Assembly (NCBI RefSeq): GCF_029839275.1
Contig: NZ_JAOCAH010000004.1
Span: forward strand, 62,001 to 126,000
DNA length: 64,000 nt
From: Pseudomonas sp. GD03944
GTDB taxonomy: Bacteria > Pseudomonadota > Gammaproteobacteria > Pseudomonadales > Pseudomonadaceae
Direction of reading: 5' to 3'
Both the position numbers and the translations under genes were made by a program. The notes below the pieces were generated by a model. The model had not been told where the DNA came from. It searched no databases and was given only the letters and a program-made list of their open reading frames with translations. Shown here in pieces: positions 26,325 to 36,996 of this stretch. Positions within the stretch are counted from its first letter, which is position 1. Every line of letters begins with the position of its first letter.

Positions 26325-26350
26325 CGGTGCACGAAGCGTTTCGTGCACCG
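26325..26350. other. Hairpin between cybB and the yceI gene
   Basis: A perfect 11-bp stem CGGTGCACGAA (26325-26335) / 26340-26350 with a 4-base loop and no T-run. It could tune expression or mRNA stability between the two co-directional genes; it is not a standard intrinsic terminator. Confidence 0.6.
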
Positions 26351-26379
26351 GCTCGTCAACCTCACAAGGAGAACGCCTC

Positions 26380-26958
26380 ATGTTGAAGAAAACCCTCGCA
26401 GCTCTGGCTCTTGGTACCGCTTTGCTTGGCGCAGGCCAGGCAATGGCTGCCGATTACGCGATCGACAAGCAAGGCCAGCACGCTTTCGTCAATTTCAAGA
26501 TCAGCCACCTGGGCTACAGCTGGCTGTACGGCACGTTCAAGGACTTCGACGGCAGCTTCAGCTTCGATGAGAAGAACCCCGAAGCCAGCAAAGTCAACGT
26601 GACCCTGAACACCACCAGCGTCGACACCAACCACGCCGAGCGTGACAAGCACATCCGCAGCGGCGACTTCCTGAACGTCAGCAAGCACCCGACCGCGACC
26701 TTCGAGTCCACCTCGGTCAAGTCCACTGGCGAAGGCGCTGCCGACATCACCGGCAACCTGACCCTGAACGGCGTGACCAACCCAGTCGTCATCGCCGCCA
26801 AGTTCGTTGGCCAGGGCGATGACCCATGGGGCGGCTACCGCGCCGGTTTCGAAGGCACCACCACCCTGAAACTGAAGGACTTCGACATTCAGAAGGACCT
26901 CGGCCCGGCTTCCCAGGAAGTGGAGCTGATCATCTCGATCGAAGGCGTACGCAAGTAA
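26380..26958 (+). CDS. YceI family periplasmic protein (PasP-like)
   Basis: A 192-residue exported lipocalin-like protein. The signal peptide [23 protein letters not shown] is followed by [30 protein letters not shown], the classic YceI opening, then [22 protein letters not shown] and FESTSVK. YceI folds bind isoprenoid-type lipids. The P. aeruginosa homologue at this genomic place (PA0423) has been described as the secreted small protease PasP; whether this protein has that activity cannot be told from sequence. A strong AAGGAG ribosome site precedes the ATG. Likely co-transcribed with cybB. Confidence 0.9.
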   Translation: MLKKTLAALALGTALLGAGQAMAADYAIDKQGQHAFVNFKISHLGYSWLYGTFKDFDGSFSFDEKNPEASKVNVTLNTTSVDTNHAERDKHIRSGDFLNVSKHPTATFESTSVKSTGEGAADITGNLTLNGVTNPVVIAAKFVGQGDDPWGGYRAGFEGTTTLKLKDFDIQKDLGPASQEVELIISIEGVRK

Positions 26959-27005
26959 GCACCGCCGATGCCGAGCCTCCGCAAGGAGGTCGCTGCAAAA
27001 CCCCG

Positions 27006-27033
27006 GAACGCCCGATGACTGCATCGGGCGTTC
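27006..27033. terminator. Hairpin after the YceI gene
   Basis: A perfect 12-bp stem GAACGCCCGATG / CATCGGGCGTTC with a 4-base loop, followed only by TGCTTT. Probably a first, weak terminator ahead of the stronger one at 27075. Confidence 0.55.
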
Positions 27034-27074
27034 TGCTTTACGGGTTTCGAGGGTGAGTCCACCTTTCGTATGCG

Positions 27075-27110
27075 CACAAAAAAGCCGCCTCTAGGGGCGG
27101 CTTTTTTGTG
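27075..27110. terminator. Bidirectional terminator between yceI and rhlE
   Basis: A 15-bp stem CACAAAAAAGCCGCC (27075-27089) paired with 27096-27110 around TCTAGG, with six A/T on each flank, so it can end both the plus-strand yceI transcript and the minus-strand rhlE transcript. Confidence 0.92.
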
Positions 27111-27122
27111 GTGGCTGCTGTG

Positions 27123-28973
27123 TTACTCGTCGCGGTTGCGCGTCAGCAGCGCAGGCTTCTCGCCCCTTGGGCGGCTGCTCGACAGCTCGTCCAGTTGCTC
27201 CGGCGTCGGGAAGCGGTCCAGGCGCGAGCCCTTGTGCATGATCACCGGTTGCTTCTCGCGCGGGTTGCGGACCGCAGCGCCTTCCTGGCGCGGCAGCTCG
27301 TCGCGGTTCAGCGTGGTGGTGCGGGTGTCGCGTGGAGGGCGATTGCGCGAGGCGCCGTTACGGCCCTGGGCGCCTTGGCCCTGGCCACCGCCCTGACGAC
27401 GACCCTGGCCCTGGGCCTGACCGCCGCCATTGTTGTTCTGGCGCGGAGCCTTGCCAGCGGGACGCTGGGCGCTGCCATTGTTCGCGCCAGCCGCCGCGCC
27501 GTTACGGCGGCCACGGTTCTGTTGCTTGTTCTGGTGTGGGCTGACGTAATCGACACGGTTGCCGAAGTTGTCGATGTCGTCATCACGGAATTCGTCGGGG
27601 GCGCGATCCGGCGGCAGTGCCGGCGCCGCGGCACCGGCTGCCGGGGCTGCGCCACGTGGGTTCTGCGTGCGCCCGCCGCGCTGGCGGTTGCGGTTGTTGT
27701 CCTTGCCGCTGTCCTTGCCCTTGTCCTTGCGGCCACCGCCATGGCGCTCGCCTTCGGGCTTGGCACCACGGGGCTGACGGGGTTTCTGCGGCTCGCGCAC
27801 TTCCGGGCGCTCCGCTTCGACCTTGCTGGCGTCGAAGCCCATCATGTCGCCGTCCGGGATCTTCTGCTTGGTCATCCGCTCGATGCTCTTGAGCAGCTTC
27901 TCTTCGTCCGGGGCGACCAGGGAGATGGCTTCACCGCTGCGGCCTGCACGACCGGTACGGCCGATGCGGTGAACGTAATCTTCCTCCACGTTCGGCAGCT
28001 CGAAGTTGACCACGTGCGGCAGCTGGTCGATATCCAGACCGCGGGCGGCGATATCGGTGGCGACCAGGATACGGACCTTGTTCGCCTTGAAGTCGGCCAG
28101 GGCCTTGGTGCGGGCGTTCTGGCTCTTGTTGCCGTGGATCGCCACGGCGGGCAGGCCGTGTTTGTCCAGGTACTCGGCCAGGCGGTTGGCGCCGTGCTTG
28201 GTGCGGGTGAATACCAGCACCTGTTCCCAGGCGCCGCTGGTGACCAGGTGGGCGAGCAGGGCGCGCTTGTGGCTGGCCTGCAGGCGGAACACGCGTTGCT
28301 CGATGCGCTCGACCGTGGTGTTTGGCGGCGTGACTTCGATGCGCTCCGGGTTGTGCAGCAGCTTGCCGGCCAGGTCGGTGATGTCCTTGGAGAAGGTCGC
28401 CGAGAACAGCAGGTTCTGGCGCTTGGCGGGCAAGCGGGCGAGGACCTTCTTCACGTCATGGATGAAGCCCATGTCGAGCATGCGGTCGGCTTCGTCGAGC
28501 ACGAGGATTTCCACGTGCGACAGGTCGACGCTGCCTTGCCCGGCGAGGTCGAGCAGTCGACCGGGGCAGGCCACCAGGACGTCGACGCCCTTGGCCAAGG
28601 CCTGGACCTGCGGGTTCATGCCAACGCCGCCGAAGATGCAGGCGCTGACGAATTTCAAATCGCGGGCATACAGCTTGAAGCTGTCATGCACCTGGGCGGC
28701 CAGTTCGCGGGTCGGTGTCAGGACCAGTACGCGCGGCTGCCGTGGGCCGTGGCGGTGTTCGCGATCCGGGTGACCGTTGGGGAACAGTCGCTCGAGGATC
28801 GGCAGGGCGAAGCCGCCCGTCTTACCTGTACCCGTCTGGGCCGCCACCATCAGGTCGCGACCTTGCAACGCGGCGGGAATGGCCCGCTGTTGCACCGGAG
28901 TGGGTTGGGTGTAGCCGGCGGATTCGACCGCACGGACTAGTGCCTCGGAGAGACCGAGGGAGGCAAAGGACAT
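27123..28973 (-). CDS. rhlE: DEAD-box RNA helicase RhlE
   Basis: A 616-residue ATP-dependent RNA helicase. Motifs in order: Q motif [11 protein letters not shown] (20-30), Walker [10 protein letters not shown] (44-52), PTREL (87-91), DEAD (160-163), SAT (191-193), ARGLDID (310-316) and [11 protein letters not shown] (335-345). The core ends near 380; residues 381-616 form a low-complexity basic tail rich in Arg, Gly, Gln, Asn and Pro, much longer than in E. coli RhlE. Such tails favour RNA binding and condensate formation in Pseudomonas RhlE proteins (family knowledge). ATG at 28973; a periplasmic binding-protein gene lies upstream on the same strand, 187 bp away. Confidence 0.93.
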   Translation of the reverse strand: MSFASLGLSEALVRAVESAGYTQPTPVQQRAIPAALQGRDLMVAAQTGTGKTGGFALPILERLFPNGHPDREHRHGPRQPRVLVLTPTRELAAQVHDSFKLYARDLKFVSACIFGGVGMNPQVQALAKGVDVLVACPGRLLDLAGQGSVDLSHVEILVLDEADRMLDMGFIHDVKKVLARLPAKRQNLLFSATFSKDITDLAGKLLHNPERIEVTPPNTTVERIEQRVFRLQASHKRALLAHLVTSGAWEQVLVFTRTKHGANRLAEYLDKHGLPAVAIHGNKSQNARTKALADFKANKVRILVATDIAARGLDIDQLPHVVNFELPNVEEDYVHRIGRTGRAGRSGEAISLVAPDEEKLLKSIERMTKQKIPDGDMMGFDASKVEAERPEVREPQKPRQPRGAKPEGERHGGGRKDKGKDSGKDNNRNRQRGGRTQNPRGAAPAAGAAAPALPPDRAPDEFRDDDIDNFGNRVDYVSPHQNKQQNRGRRNGAAAGANNGSAQRPAGKAPRQNNNGGGQAQGQGRRQGGGQGQGAQGRNGASRNRPPRDTRTTTLNRDELPRQEGAAVRNPREKQPVIMHKGSRLDRFPTPEQLDELSSSRPRGEKPALLTRNRDE

Positions 28974-29160
28974 GTGTAATCCTGTCTAGTGAGGGCGAAG
29001 CCCTATGGGGTGTATTGCCTGGCTTGAATCGCGCGTGGGGCGCGCAATCCCGTCCGGTACTGCTGGTCGCTGGGGACTAGCATCCGGGCGCAAGCCTGGC
29101 GGGAAGGCCCGAGTATAACAGAGCCATGGGGTTGCGCAGCGTTCGACTGCTTAACGGTTT

Positions 29161-29937
29161 TCAGCGAAGGTTGGCGGGGGCTGCGGCCTTTGGCGCCGTG
29201 GCGGCGTAGCGCTCGAGCAGCGCGGCGTAGGCCGGCTCGCGTTTGAAGCGCTTGAGCTCCTGGGCGAAGCGTTCGGCCAGGTCGTCCAGCCCGGCGTTGC
29301 GGCGGATGCCCAGGTACAGGCTGTCGCGGCTGATGACCGTGGGGTGATGATCGAGCTGCTGCTCCAGGCCCATCTGCGTCATCAGGTAGCGCCCGGACAG
29401 GCGATCGTTCACCAGCATGTCGACGCGGTTGCGCAGCAGCTTGCCGAAGCTGGCCTCGTGGCTGGGGGCGGGTTCGCGGGTGAACAGCGGGGATTCGCGG
29501 AACTGGCGGTTGGCGTACCAGTAACCCGCCGAGACGCCGATCTTCAGGCCCCGCAGGTCGTCCAGTTTCTTGAAGGGGTAGGGGTGGGCCTTGTTGTAGA
29601 ACAGCACCAGTTCGATCCGCGACATCGGTTCGCTGGGGAAGAGGATCGTGGCGTCGCGTTCGGGGGTGTGGAAGATGTCCAGAATAGCATCCGCCTGCCC
29701 CTGTTCCAGGGCCAGCAGGCAGCGTTTCCACGGCAGCAGTTGCCAGGTGGCCTCGATACCCAGGCGCTGCAGCACGACAGTCGCCGCCTCGTAGTCGAGC
29801 CCGCGCAACACGCCCTGTTCTTCGTGGATGTAGGGTGGCCAGGCTTCGCTGACGATGCGCAGAACCTGGCCCTGGACGGGCAGGTGCAGGCACAGGAGGA
29901 AAAGGGCTGCGAACAGCAGGCGCGGGAGTGGTGGCAT
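29161..29937 (-). CDS. Orphan periplasmic substrate-binding protein (SBP family 3)
   Basis: A 258-residue exported protein. The signal peptide is about residues 1-23 (MPPLPRLLFAALFLLCLHLP…VQG), then the bacterial family 3 solute-binding fold: LRIVSEAWPPYIHEEQGVLRGLDYEAA, WKRCLLALEQGQADAILDIFHTPERD and LRGLKIGVSAGYWYANRQF. No permease or ATPase gene is nearby, so it is an orphan that may serve another transporter or a sensory partner. The ligand is unknown. Two similar orphans occur later in this window (51719 and 58179). Confidence 0.85.
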   Translation of the reverse strand: MPPLPRLLFAALFLLCLHLPVQGQVLRIVSEAWPPYIHEEQGVLRGLDYEAATVVLQRLGIEATWQLLPWKRCLLALEQGQADAILDIFHTPERDATILFPSEPMSRIELVLFYNKAHPYPFKKLDDLRGLKIGVSAGYWYANRQFRESPLFTREPAPSHEASFGKLLRNRVDMLVNDRLSGRYLMTQMGLEQQLDHHPTVISRDSLYLGIRRNAGLDDLAERFAQELKRFKREPAYAALLERYAATAPKAAAPANLR

Positions 29938-30020
29938 GTCGCCAGACTATCCGTGTCATCTGCGCTTGAGTAGTGACCGGCGTCACACGGCGAATCGCAG
30001 TGTGTGCCCGGTCACAGAAT

Positions 30021-30043
30021 ACGCCTGGCGGGCGACCAGGCGT
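30021..30043 (-). terminator. Possible ppnN terminator
   Basis: An 8-bp stem ACGCCTGG / CCAGGCGT with a 7-base loop just past the ppnN stop. On the minus strand it is followed by ATTCTGTG, a poor T-tract, so termination is only possible. Confidence 0.4.
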
Positions 30044-30051
30044 CGGAGGCG

Positions 30052-31425
30052 CTACTTCACCAGGCGGTAGCAGGGCACGTAGGGCGTGTTGCCCGGCAGC
30101 TTCATCCGGTGCTGCTCGACGAAGGACTGCAGCAGTTGGTCGAGCTGCTGCATGATGTCCGGATCGCCGGTGATCTCGTACGGGCCGTGCTGCTCGATCA
30201 GGCGGATACCCTTGTCCTTGACGTTGCCCGCGACGATGCCCGAGAACGCCCGGCGCAGGTTCGCCGCCAGTTCGTGCACGGGCTGGTTGCGGGTCAGGTT
30301 CAGGTTGGCCATGTTCGCGTGGGTGGGCTCGAACGGGTGCTGGAAGGTCTCGTCGATCTGCAGCAGCCAATTGAAGTGGAAGGCGTCGTTCTGGTCGCGG
30401 CGGAACTGCTTGACCGCCTTGATCCCCTGGGCCATTTCCTGGGCCACCCGCTCCGGGTCGTTGGCGATGATGCTGTAGCGTTCCTGCACGGCGCGGCCGA
30501 GGGTGGCGCCGATGAAGTCATCGAGCTGCTGCAGGTAGGCGTTGGCGCTGCGCGGGCCGGTGATGATCAGCGGGAACGGGATCTTCTCGTTGTCCGGGTG
30601 CATGAGGATGCCCAGCAGGTACAGCAGCTCCTCGGCCGTGCCGGCGCCGCCCGGGAAGATGATGATGCCGTGTCCGACGCGGACGAAGGCTTCCAGGCGT
30701 TTCTCGATGTCCGGCAGGATCACCAGCTCGTTGACGATCGGGTTCGGCGCTTCGGCGGCGATGATCCCCGGCTCGGTCAGGCCCAGGTAGCGGCCGCTGA
30801 CGTTGCGCTGCTTGGCGTGGGAAATGGTGGCGCCCTTCATCGGTCCCTTCATCACGCCCGGGCCGCAGCCGGTGCAGATATCCAGGCCGCGCAGGCCCAG
30901 CTCGTGGCCGACCTTCTTGGTGTACTTGTATTCCTCGGTGCTGATCGAGTGACCGCCCCAGCACACCACCATCTTCGGCTCGACGCCGGCACGCAGGGTG
31001 CGGGCATTGCGCAGCAGGTGGAACACGTAGTCGGTGATGCCCTGGGAGCTGTCGAAGTCGACCCGTTTGTTTTCCAGCTCGCTCTGGGTGTAGACGATGT
31101 CGCGCAGGGCGCTGAACAGCATCTCCCGGGTGCTGGCGATCATCTCGCCATCGACGAAGGCGTCGGCGGGGGCGTTGAACAGTTCCAGGCGGATGCCGCG
31201 ATCCTGCTGCAGGATGCGGATCTCGAAGTCCGGGTAGGCTTCCAGGATGGTCTTGGCGTTGTCGCTGTGCGAGCCGGTATTGAGGATCGCCAGGGCGCAC
31301 TGACGGAACAGGGCGTAGACGCTGCCCGAACCGGTTTCGCGCAGTTGCTGCACTTCGCGTTGCGAGAGGGTTTCCAGGCTGCCCTTGGGCGAGACTGTGG
31401 CATTCGTGGTTTTGCGTGCGGTCAT
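30052..31425 (-). CDS. ppnN: Pyrimidine/purine nucleotide 5'-monophosphate nucleosidase (LOG family)
   Basis: A 457-residue enzyme that hydrolyses nucleoside monophosphates to base and ribose 5-phosphate; E. coli PpnN is allosterically controlled by (p)ppGpp. The length matches E. coli PpnN (454), unlike short LOG proteins. The nucleotide-binding loop is P258-GGAGTAEE266 and a second signature CTGCGPGVMKGPMKGA spans 184-199. N- and C-terminal extensions typical of PpnN flank the Rossmann core. ATG at 31425 gives MTARKTTNATVSPKGS. It lies downstream of metF on the same strand, separated by a hairpin. Confidence 0.93.
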   Translation of the reverse strand: MTARKTTNATVSPKGSLETLSQREVQQLRETGSGSVYALFRQCALAILNTGSHSDNAKTILEAYPDFEIRILQQDRGIRLELFNAPADAFVDGEMIASTREMLFSALRDIVYTQSELENKRVDFDSSQGITDYVFHLLRNARTLRAGVEPKMVVCWGGHSISTEEYKYTKKVGHELGLRGLDICTGCGPGVMKGPMKGATISHAKQRNVSGRYLGLTEPGIIAAEAPNPIVNELVILPDIEKRLEAFVRVGHGIIIFPGGAGTAEELLYLLGILMHPDNEKIPFPLIITGPRSANAYLQQLDDFIGATLGRAVQERYSIIANDPERVAQEMAQGIKAVKQFRRDQNDAFHFNWLLQIDETFQHPFEPTHANMANLNLTRNQPVHELAANLRRAFSGIVAGNVKDKGIRLIEQHGPYEITGDPDIMQQLDQLLQSFVEQHRMKLPGNTPYVPCYRLVK

Positions 31426-31567
31426 GTAACGCTCCGTGGGAAGGGGGCCGCGCAAGCCTGGCCGGGCGTCCTGCTGCCTGCCTGGCCGGACAGGTCTGAG
31501 GACAAGCCTACCAGCCTGCGTCGCGGCTTTCGCGCAGCGTTTTATGACCAGCGGGGAGCGAACAAGT

Positions 31568-31594
31568 GCCGCACCTGCGCCAGGCAGGTGCGGC
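31568..31594 (-). terminator. Possible metF terminator
   Basis: A perfect 11-bp GC-rich stem (GCCGCACCTGC, 31568-31578, with 31584-31594) and 5-base loop just after the metF stop. On the minus strand it is followed by ACTTGTTCG, a weak T-tract. Confidence 0.5.
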
Positions 31595-31600
31595 GGGGCC

Positions 31601-32446
31601 TCAGCGTGGCAGCTTGAGGTTGTTCCAGATGGCCAGGCTCGGGTCGGCCTGGTTCAGCGTGTAGAAATGCAGACCTGGTGCGCCACCCTGCAGCAGGCGT
31701 TCGCACATCTCGCTGATCACCTGCTCGCCGTAGGCCTGGATGCTGTCGATGTCATCACCATAGGCTTCCAGCTGCTTGCGCACCCAGCGCGGGATTTCCG
31801 CACCGCAGGCGTCGGAGAAGCGGGCCAGCTTGCTGTAGTTGGTGATGGGCATGATGCCCGGCACGATCGGCAGGTCCACACCCAGCTTGCGCACGCGCTC
31901 GACGAAATAGAAGTAGCAGTCGGCGTTGAAGAAGTACTGGGTGATGGCACTGTCGGCGCCGGCCTTGGCCTTGCGCACGAAGTTGGCGATATCGTCTTCG
32001 AAATTGCGCGCTTGCGGGTGCATCTCCGGGTAGGCGGCGATTTCGATGTGGAAATGATCACCGGTTTCCGCGCGAATGAACTCGACCAGCTCGTTGGCGT
32101 AGCGCAGCTCGCCGCTGGCCATGCCCATACCCGAAGGCAGGTCGCCGCGCAGGGCGACGATGCGCTTGATGCCGGCGCTCTTGTACAGGGCCAGCAGCTC
32201 GCGCAGTTCGGCCTTGCTGTCGCCGACGCAGGACAGGTGCGGTGCGGTCGGCACCTTCACTTCGCCATCGAGCTGCAGCACGGTGTTCAGCGTGCGGTCA
32301 CGGGTGGAGCCCCCGGCACCGTAGGTGCAGGAGAAGAAATCGGGGTTGTAGCCGGCCAGCTGGCGGGCCACGTTCATCAGTTTTTCATGCCCGGCTTCGG
32401 TCTTTGTCGGGAAGAACTCGAAGCTGTAACGGCGTTCCTGAGACAT
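31601..32446 (-). CDS. metF: Methylenetetrahydrofolate reductase
   Basis: A 281-residue FAD enzyme reducing 5,10-methylene-THF to 5-methyl-THF for methionine synthesis. N-terminal motif SFEFFPTKTEAG carries the catalytic Glu region, and FFSCTYGAGGSTRD, HLSCVGDS, RGDLPSG and PGIMPITNYSKLARFSDACGAEIP are family signatures. Normal length for the bacterial enzyme. It lies 89 bp downstream of ahcY on the same strand, so it probably shares the SAH-riboswitch-controlled transcript; that arrangement is known for SAH riboswitches. Confidence 0.96.
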   Translation of the reverse strand: MSQERRYSFEFFPTKTEAGHEKLMNVARQLAGYNPDFFSCTYGAGGSTRDRTLNTVLQLDGEVKVPTAPHLSCVGDSKAELRELLALYKSAGIKRIVALRGDLPSGMGMASGELRYANELVEFIRAETGDHFHIEIAAYPEMHPQARNFEDDIANFVRKAKAGADSAITQYFFNADCYFYFVERVRKLGVDLPIVPGIMPITNYSKLARFSDACGAEIPRWVRKQLEAYGDDIDSIQAYGEQVISEMCERLLQGGAPGLHFYTLNQADPSLAIWNNLKLPR

Positions 32447-32497
32447 AACGACATTCCGTGGGGCGGGCCAGCCAAGGGCCGACCCGCCGTGAATCCC

Positions 32498-32528
32498 GAC
32501 GGGTCGACCGGGGTGCGGTCAACCCGTC
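32498..32528 (-). other. Hairpin in the ahcY-metF gap
   Basis: A 12-bp stem (GACGGGTCGACC region, 32498-32509, with 32517-32528; one U·G pair on the minus strand) and no T-run. More likely an mRNA processing or stabilising element than a terminator. Confidence 0.5.
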
Positions 32529-32535
32529 CTGCGCA

Positions 32536-34100
<1,565 letters not shown>

Positions 34101-34145
34101 TGGCGGGAGCGACCGAGGCGGAGCCGGTCGCGTTGAAGCCGGGCG

Positions 34146-34174
34146 ATTATAGCCGCGCCTCGGCGCGAGCCCAA
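34146..34174 (-). promoter_or_regulatory. Sigma70 promoter of ahcY
   Basis: On the minus strand TTGGGC (34174-34169) and a perfect TATAAT (34151-34146) are 17 bases apart. Predicted start is near 34139, some 40 bases ahead of the riboswitch. Confidence 0.8.
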
Positions 34175-34258
34175 GGTTTTCCGTCGCTCCACACAGGCTA
34201 ATTGTGCGCTGTGACCGAACGGCTACAGTGTTGTTTTCTCCCCTGAATGGAATCTGTC

Positions 34259-34645
34259 ATGACCCTCGCATACTGGTGCGTACTGATTGCCCTCTTCCTG
34301 CCCTACGTCGCCACGGTGGTGACCAAGGCCCTCAGCGGTGGCTTCGCGCCCCGGCACAATCACCACCCGCGCGCCTTCCTGGCCACTCTGGAGGGGCGCG
34401 CCGCACGGGCCAACAGCGCCCAGCTCAATGGCTTCGAAACCTCGCCGGCCTTAGCAGTGGCGGTGATCATCGCCCACCTGGCCGGTGGTGCGGCGCAGTC
34501 CACCCTGGATGCGCTGGCCGTGGCGTTCATCGTCAGCCGGGTGCTCTATCTGATCTGTTACGTGGCGGACTGGGCGCCATTGCGTTCGCTGGTGTGGTTC
34601 GTCGGCATGGGCCTGATCGTCAGCCTGTTCGTCGTGGCGGCCTGA
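34259..34645 (+). CDS. MAPEG family membrane protein
   Basis: A 128-residue integral membrane protein with four predicted helices, of the MAPEG (eicosanoid/glutathione metabolism) superfamily. The start MTLAYWCVLIALFLPYVATVVTKAL and the motif HHPRAFLATLEGRAARANSAQLNGFETSPAL are typical of the bacterial branch, whose function is unknown. I start at 34259 (MTLAYW, GGAA eight bases upstream); an ATG at 34247 is also in frame. It is divergent from ahcY, sharing its upstream region. Confidence 0.85.
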   Translation: MTLAYWCVLIALFLPYVATVVTKALSGGFAPRHNHHPRAFLATLEGRAARANSAQLNGFETSPALAVAVIIAHLAGGAAQSTLDALAVAFIVSRVLYLICYVADWAPLRSLVWFVGMGLIVSLFVVAA

Positions 34646-34723
34646 CGGCAATCCTCTTCTTGCACCAAAAGTGTGCGACGGAATGCCCGTCACGGTGCAA
34701 GACGGTCGCTATCCGCGGGATCA

Positions 34724-34737
34724 TTGAGCGAGATCAA
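34724..34737. promoter_or_regulatory. Candidate Anr/Dnr (FNR-type) box upstream of the chemoreceptor
   Basis: TTGAGCGAGATCAA fits TTGAT-N4-ATCAA with one mismatch. It lies about 100 bases before the receptor ATG. If it is a class II site, transcription would start near 34772 with only a weak -10 (GATGCT). Confidence 0.4.
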
Positions 34738-34772
34738 GGCGATCGTGGGCCACGGCCTGCGATGCTGGCGGC

Positions 34773-34788
34773 TGGCCATATTCTTGCT
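34773..34788 (+). promoter_or_regulatory. Candidate sigma54 promoter of the chemoreceptor gene
   Basis: TGGCCATATTCTTGCT has the sigma54 elements TGGC and TTGC with the GG and GC dinucleotides ten bases apart. It is 50 bases upstream of the ATG, giving a start near 34800. No enhancer-binding site was recognised. Confidence 0.45.
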
Positions 34789-34837
34789 TCGCCCAGGTCA
34801 TGGGCGGTCTTTTGGCCGTCATGCCGAGGAGCTTCCC

Positions 34838-36427
34838 ATGCCTGTCACGTCCCTGTTCGATTCGCTGCTGCGCACCCTTGGTCTGCGTACGCTGAACCAC
34901 CAGTTCCTGTTTTCCTATGCGCTGATGTTCCTCCTGGCGGTGGTTGCGTCGGTGGCCCTGTACCTGAGCATGTCGGTGTCGCCGGAAACCATCAACGTGG
35001 CCGGTGCCCAGCGCATGCTCAGCCAGAAGATGACCAAGGAGGCGCTGCTGCTGCGCAACCAGGCGGTGCCGCGCGCCACGCTCGACGCCACCATCGCCCA
35101 GTTCGACCAGGCCCACCGTGACCTGCTGTCCGGCAATCCTGCGCGCAATATCAGCACCCTGGAAACACCGGCCATCCAGGCGCAAATGGCAACGGTGGGG
35201 CAGCTGTGGCAGGGCTTCCGGGCGCAGCTGGAGGCCATCGCCGGAGGTACCGCCGAGGTCGACCTGGCACAGCTGGAGCAGCAGTCGACCACCCTGTTGC
35301 GCGAGATGAACAAGGCCGTGGGCATGATGAGTGCCCACGCGGAAAGCCAGCAGCGCACCCAGATGTGGCTGGCCTTCGGTTGCGTGTTGGGCATCCTGAT
35401 CCTGGTGGTGCTGGGGCGCCAGTTCGGCCTGGGACCGCTGATGGCCAACCTGCGGGCGGTGGAGGGGGCGCTGACCCGGGTCGGCGAGGGCGATTTCACC
35501 CAGGGCCTGTCGGGGCAGCACCAGGACAACGAGATCGGTCGCATCTTCAACGGCTACAACCGCATGCAGCAGCAGGTGCGTGTTCTGCTGGCCGAGGTCA
35601 AGGACACCGGGGCACGGACCGGCCGGCACGTCGAGTCTGTGGTGGGCGCAGCTCAGGCCGCCGGGGGCGGCGTGCGGCGCCAGCACGAAGACCTGGATCA
35701 GGTGGCTACGGCAATGAATGAAATGACCGCCACCGTCGCCGAGGTGGCGCGCCACGCGGCCCATGCGGCGGACTCGGCGCGGGGCGCGGATCGCTTCGTG
35801 CAGGCCGGGCAGGGTGCGGTGCAGCGCAGTGCCGAGCTGGTGGCGGCGCTGTCGGAACAACTGCGGCGCAGCGGTGACCAGGTGCAGCGCCTGGAGCAGG
35901 AAACCGCCGGGGTAGGCAAGGTGCTGGAGGTCATCACCGGCATTGCCGAGCAGACCAACCTGCTGGCGCTCAATGCCGCCATCGAGGCGGCTCGGGCGGG
36001 CGAGGCGGGGCGCGGGTTCGCCGTGGTGGCGGACGAAGTGCGCACCCTGGCCAGCCGCACCCAGCAATCGACCGGCGAGATCCAGGCGATCATCCAGCGT
36101 CTGCAGGGCGGTGCCCGGGATGCGGTATCTGCCATGCAGCAGAGCGAATCGCTGGCGCGGGACAACCTGGCCAACATCCAGGAAGCCACCACCGTGCTGG
36201 ACAACATAGTCGGCGCGGTGGACGACATCAATGCCCTGAACGCACAGATCGCCACGGCGGCTGAGGAGCAGAGCCAGGTCGCCCAGGACATCGATCAGCG
36301 TGTCACCCACATCTCCACCCTGGCCGAGCAGACCCACGACGATGCCGAGCGGGTCATGGAGGCCAGCGCGCAGATCCAGGGCGAAGTGGTGCAACTCAAC
36401 CAGCACCTGGGGCGTTTCCGCACCTGA
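34838..36427 (+). CDS. Methyl-accepting chemotaxis protein with PilJ-type sensor domain (McpN-like)
   Basis: A 529-residue receptor. TM1 about 23-45, periplasmic helical PilJ domain 46-175, TM2 about 176-193, HAMP to about 250, then a signalling hairpin with [34 protein letters not shown]. The sensor begins with N53[10 protein letters not shown]63, the motif seen in PilJ/NarX-type nitrate sensors, and in P. aeruginosa the nitrate chemoreceptor McpN has this kind of domain. Nitrate as ligand is therefore a reasonable inference, not shown. ATG at 34838 follows GAGGAG; longer in-frame extensions lack a ribosome site. Stands alone among accessory genes. Confidence 0.9.
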   Translation: MPVTSLFDSLLRTLGLRTLNHQFLFSYALMFLLAVVASVALYLSMSVSPETINVAGAQRMLSQKMTKEALLLRNQAVPRATLDATIAQFDQAHRDLLSGNPARNISTLETPAIQAQMATVGQLWQGFRAQLEAIAGGTAEVDLAQLEQQSTTLLREMNKAVGMMSAHAESQQRTQMWLAFGCVLGILILVVLGRQFGLGPLMANLRAVEGALTRVGEGDFTQGLSGQHQDNEIGRIFNGYNRMQQQVRVLLAEVKDTGARTGRHVESVVGAAQAAGGGVRRQHEDLDQVATAMNEMTATVAEVARHAAHAADSARGADRFVQAGQGAVQRSAELVAALSEQLRRSGDQVQRLEQETAGVGKVLEVITGIAEQTNLLALNAAIEAARAGEAGRGFAVVADEVRTLASRTQQSTGEIQAIIQRLQGGARDAVSAMQQSESLARDNLANIQEATTVLDNIVGAVDDINALNAQIATAAEEQSQVAQDIDQRVTHISTLAEQTHDDAERVMEASAQIQGEVVQLNQHLGRFRT

Positions 36428-36537
36428 GGCAGAGGCGCCCGAAGGGGCGCAGAAACCTTTACTGATGATCTGCGCTTGGCCTCACGGGGCTGAGTGGGGA
36501 TACTGGCGGCCTTTTTTACGTGCCTGCCCCGAGACCG

Positions 36538-36987
36538 ATGAAAGCCAGAAACCTTGTCCTCGCCGCATTCGCCTGCCTGACCCTTGCCGCCTGTGGCGGT
36601 GTCGATCCCGACTCTCCGATGGGGCAGCGTCAGGCGATTTTCAAACAGATGCTCAAGACCAGCGAAGACCTGGGCGGCATGCTGCGTGGCCGTGTGCCGT
36701 TCAACGAGCAGCGCTTCGTGGAGGGCGCCGCCGAGCTGGACCGGATTTCACGCACGCCGTGGCAGCACTTCCCGCAGGTCAAGGACGAGGGCGATACCCG
36801 CGCCAAGGATGAGGTGTGGCAGCGCCAGGCGCGCTTCCAGGAACTGGCTCGTGAAACCGAGGCGGCCACCGCCGCGCTGGTTGCCGCGACCACCGCCACG
36901 CCGCTGAACAGCACAGAACTGGTGGCACCCATGCAGCGGGTCGAAGACAGCTGCAAGGCGTGCCACGAGGAATTCCGCGCCTACTGA
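36538..36987 (+). CDS. Cytochrome c'-like lipoprotein
   Basis: A 149-residue exported haem protein. The signal ends in a lipobox LTLAAC with C19, so it should be lipid-anchored. The single haem site C139-KAC-H143 is only seven residues from the C terminus, the position typical of four-helix cytochrome c'. The body (QAIFKQMLKTSEDLGGMLRGRVPFNEQRF … WQHFPQVKDEG) fits PF01322-type proteins. Cytochromes c' bind NO and blunt nitrosative stress, which would suit the neighbouring nitrate-type receptor, but this link is speculative. Confidence 0.85.
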   Translation: MKARNLVLAAFACLTLAACGGVDPDSPMGQRQAIFKQMLKTSEDLGGMLRGRVPFNEQRFVEGAAELDRISRTPWQHFPQVKDEGDTRAKDEVWQRQARFQELARETEAATAALVAATTATPLNSTELVAPMQRVEDSCKACHEEFRAY

Positions 36988-36996
36988 CCGCCAGGT

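Noticed and set aside
27108..28940. 610-codon plus-strand open frame across rhlE
   Set aside because: Produced by the low-complexity RG-rich tail of RhlE read in antisense; Ala/Val/Leu-rich with no motif.
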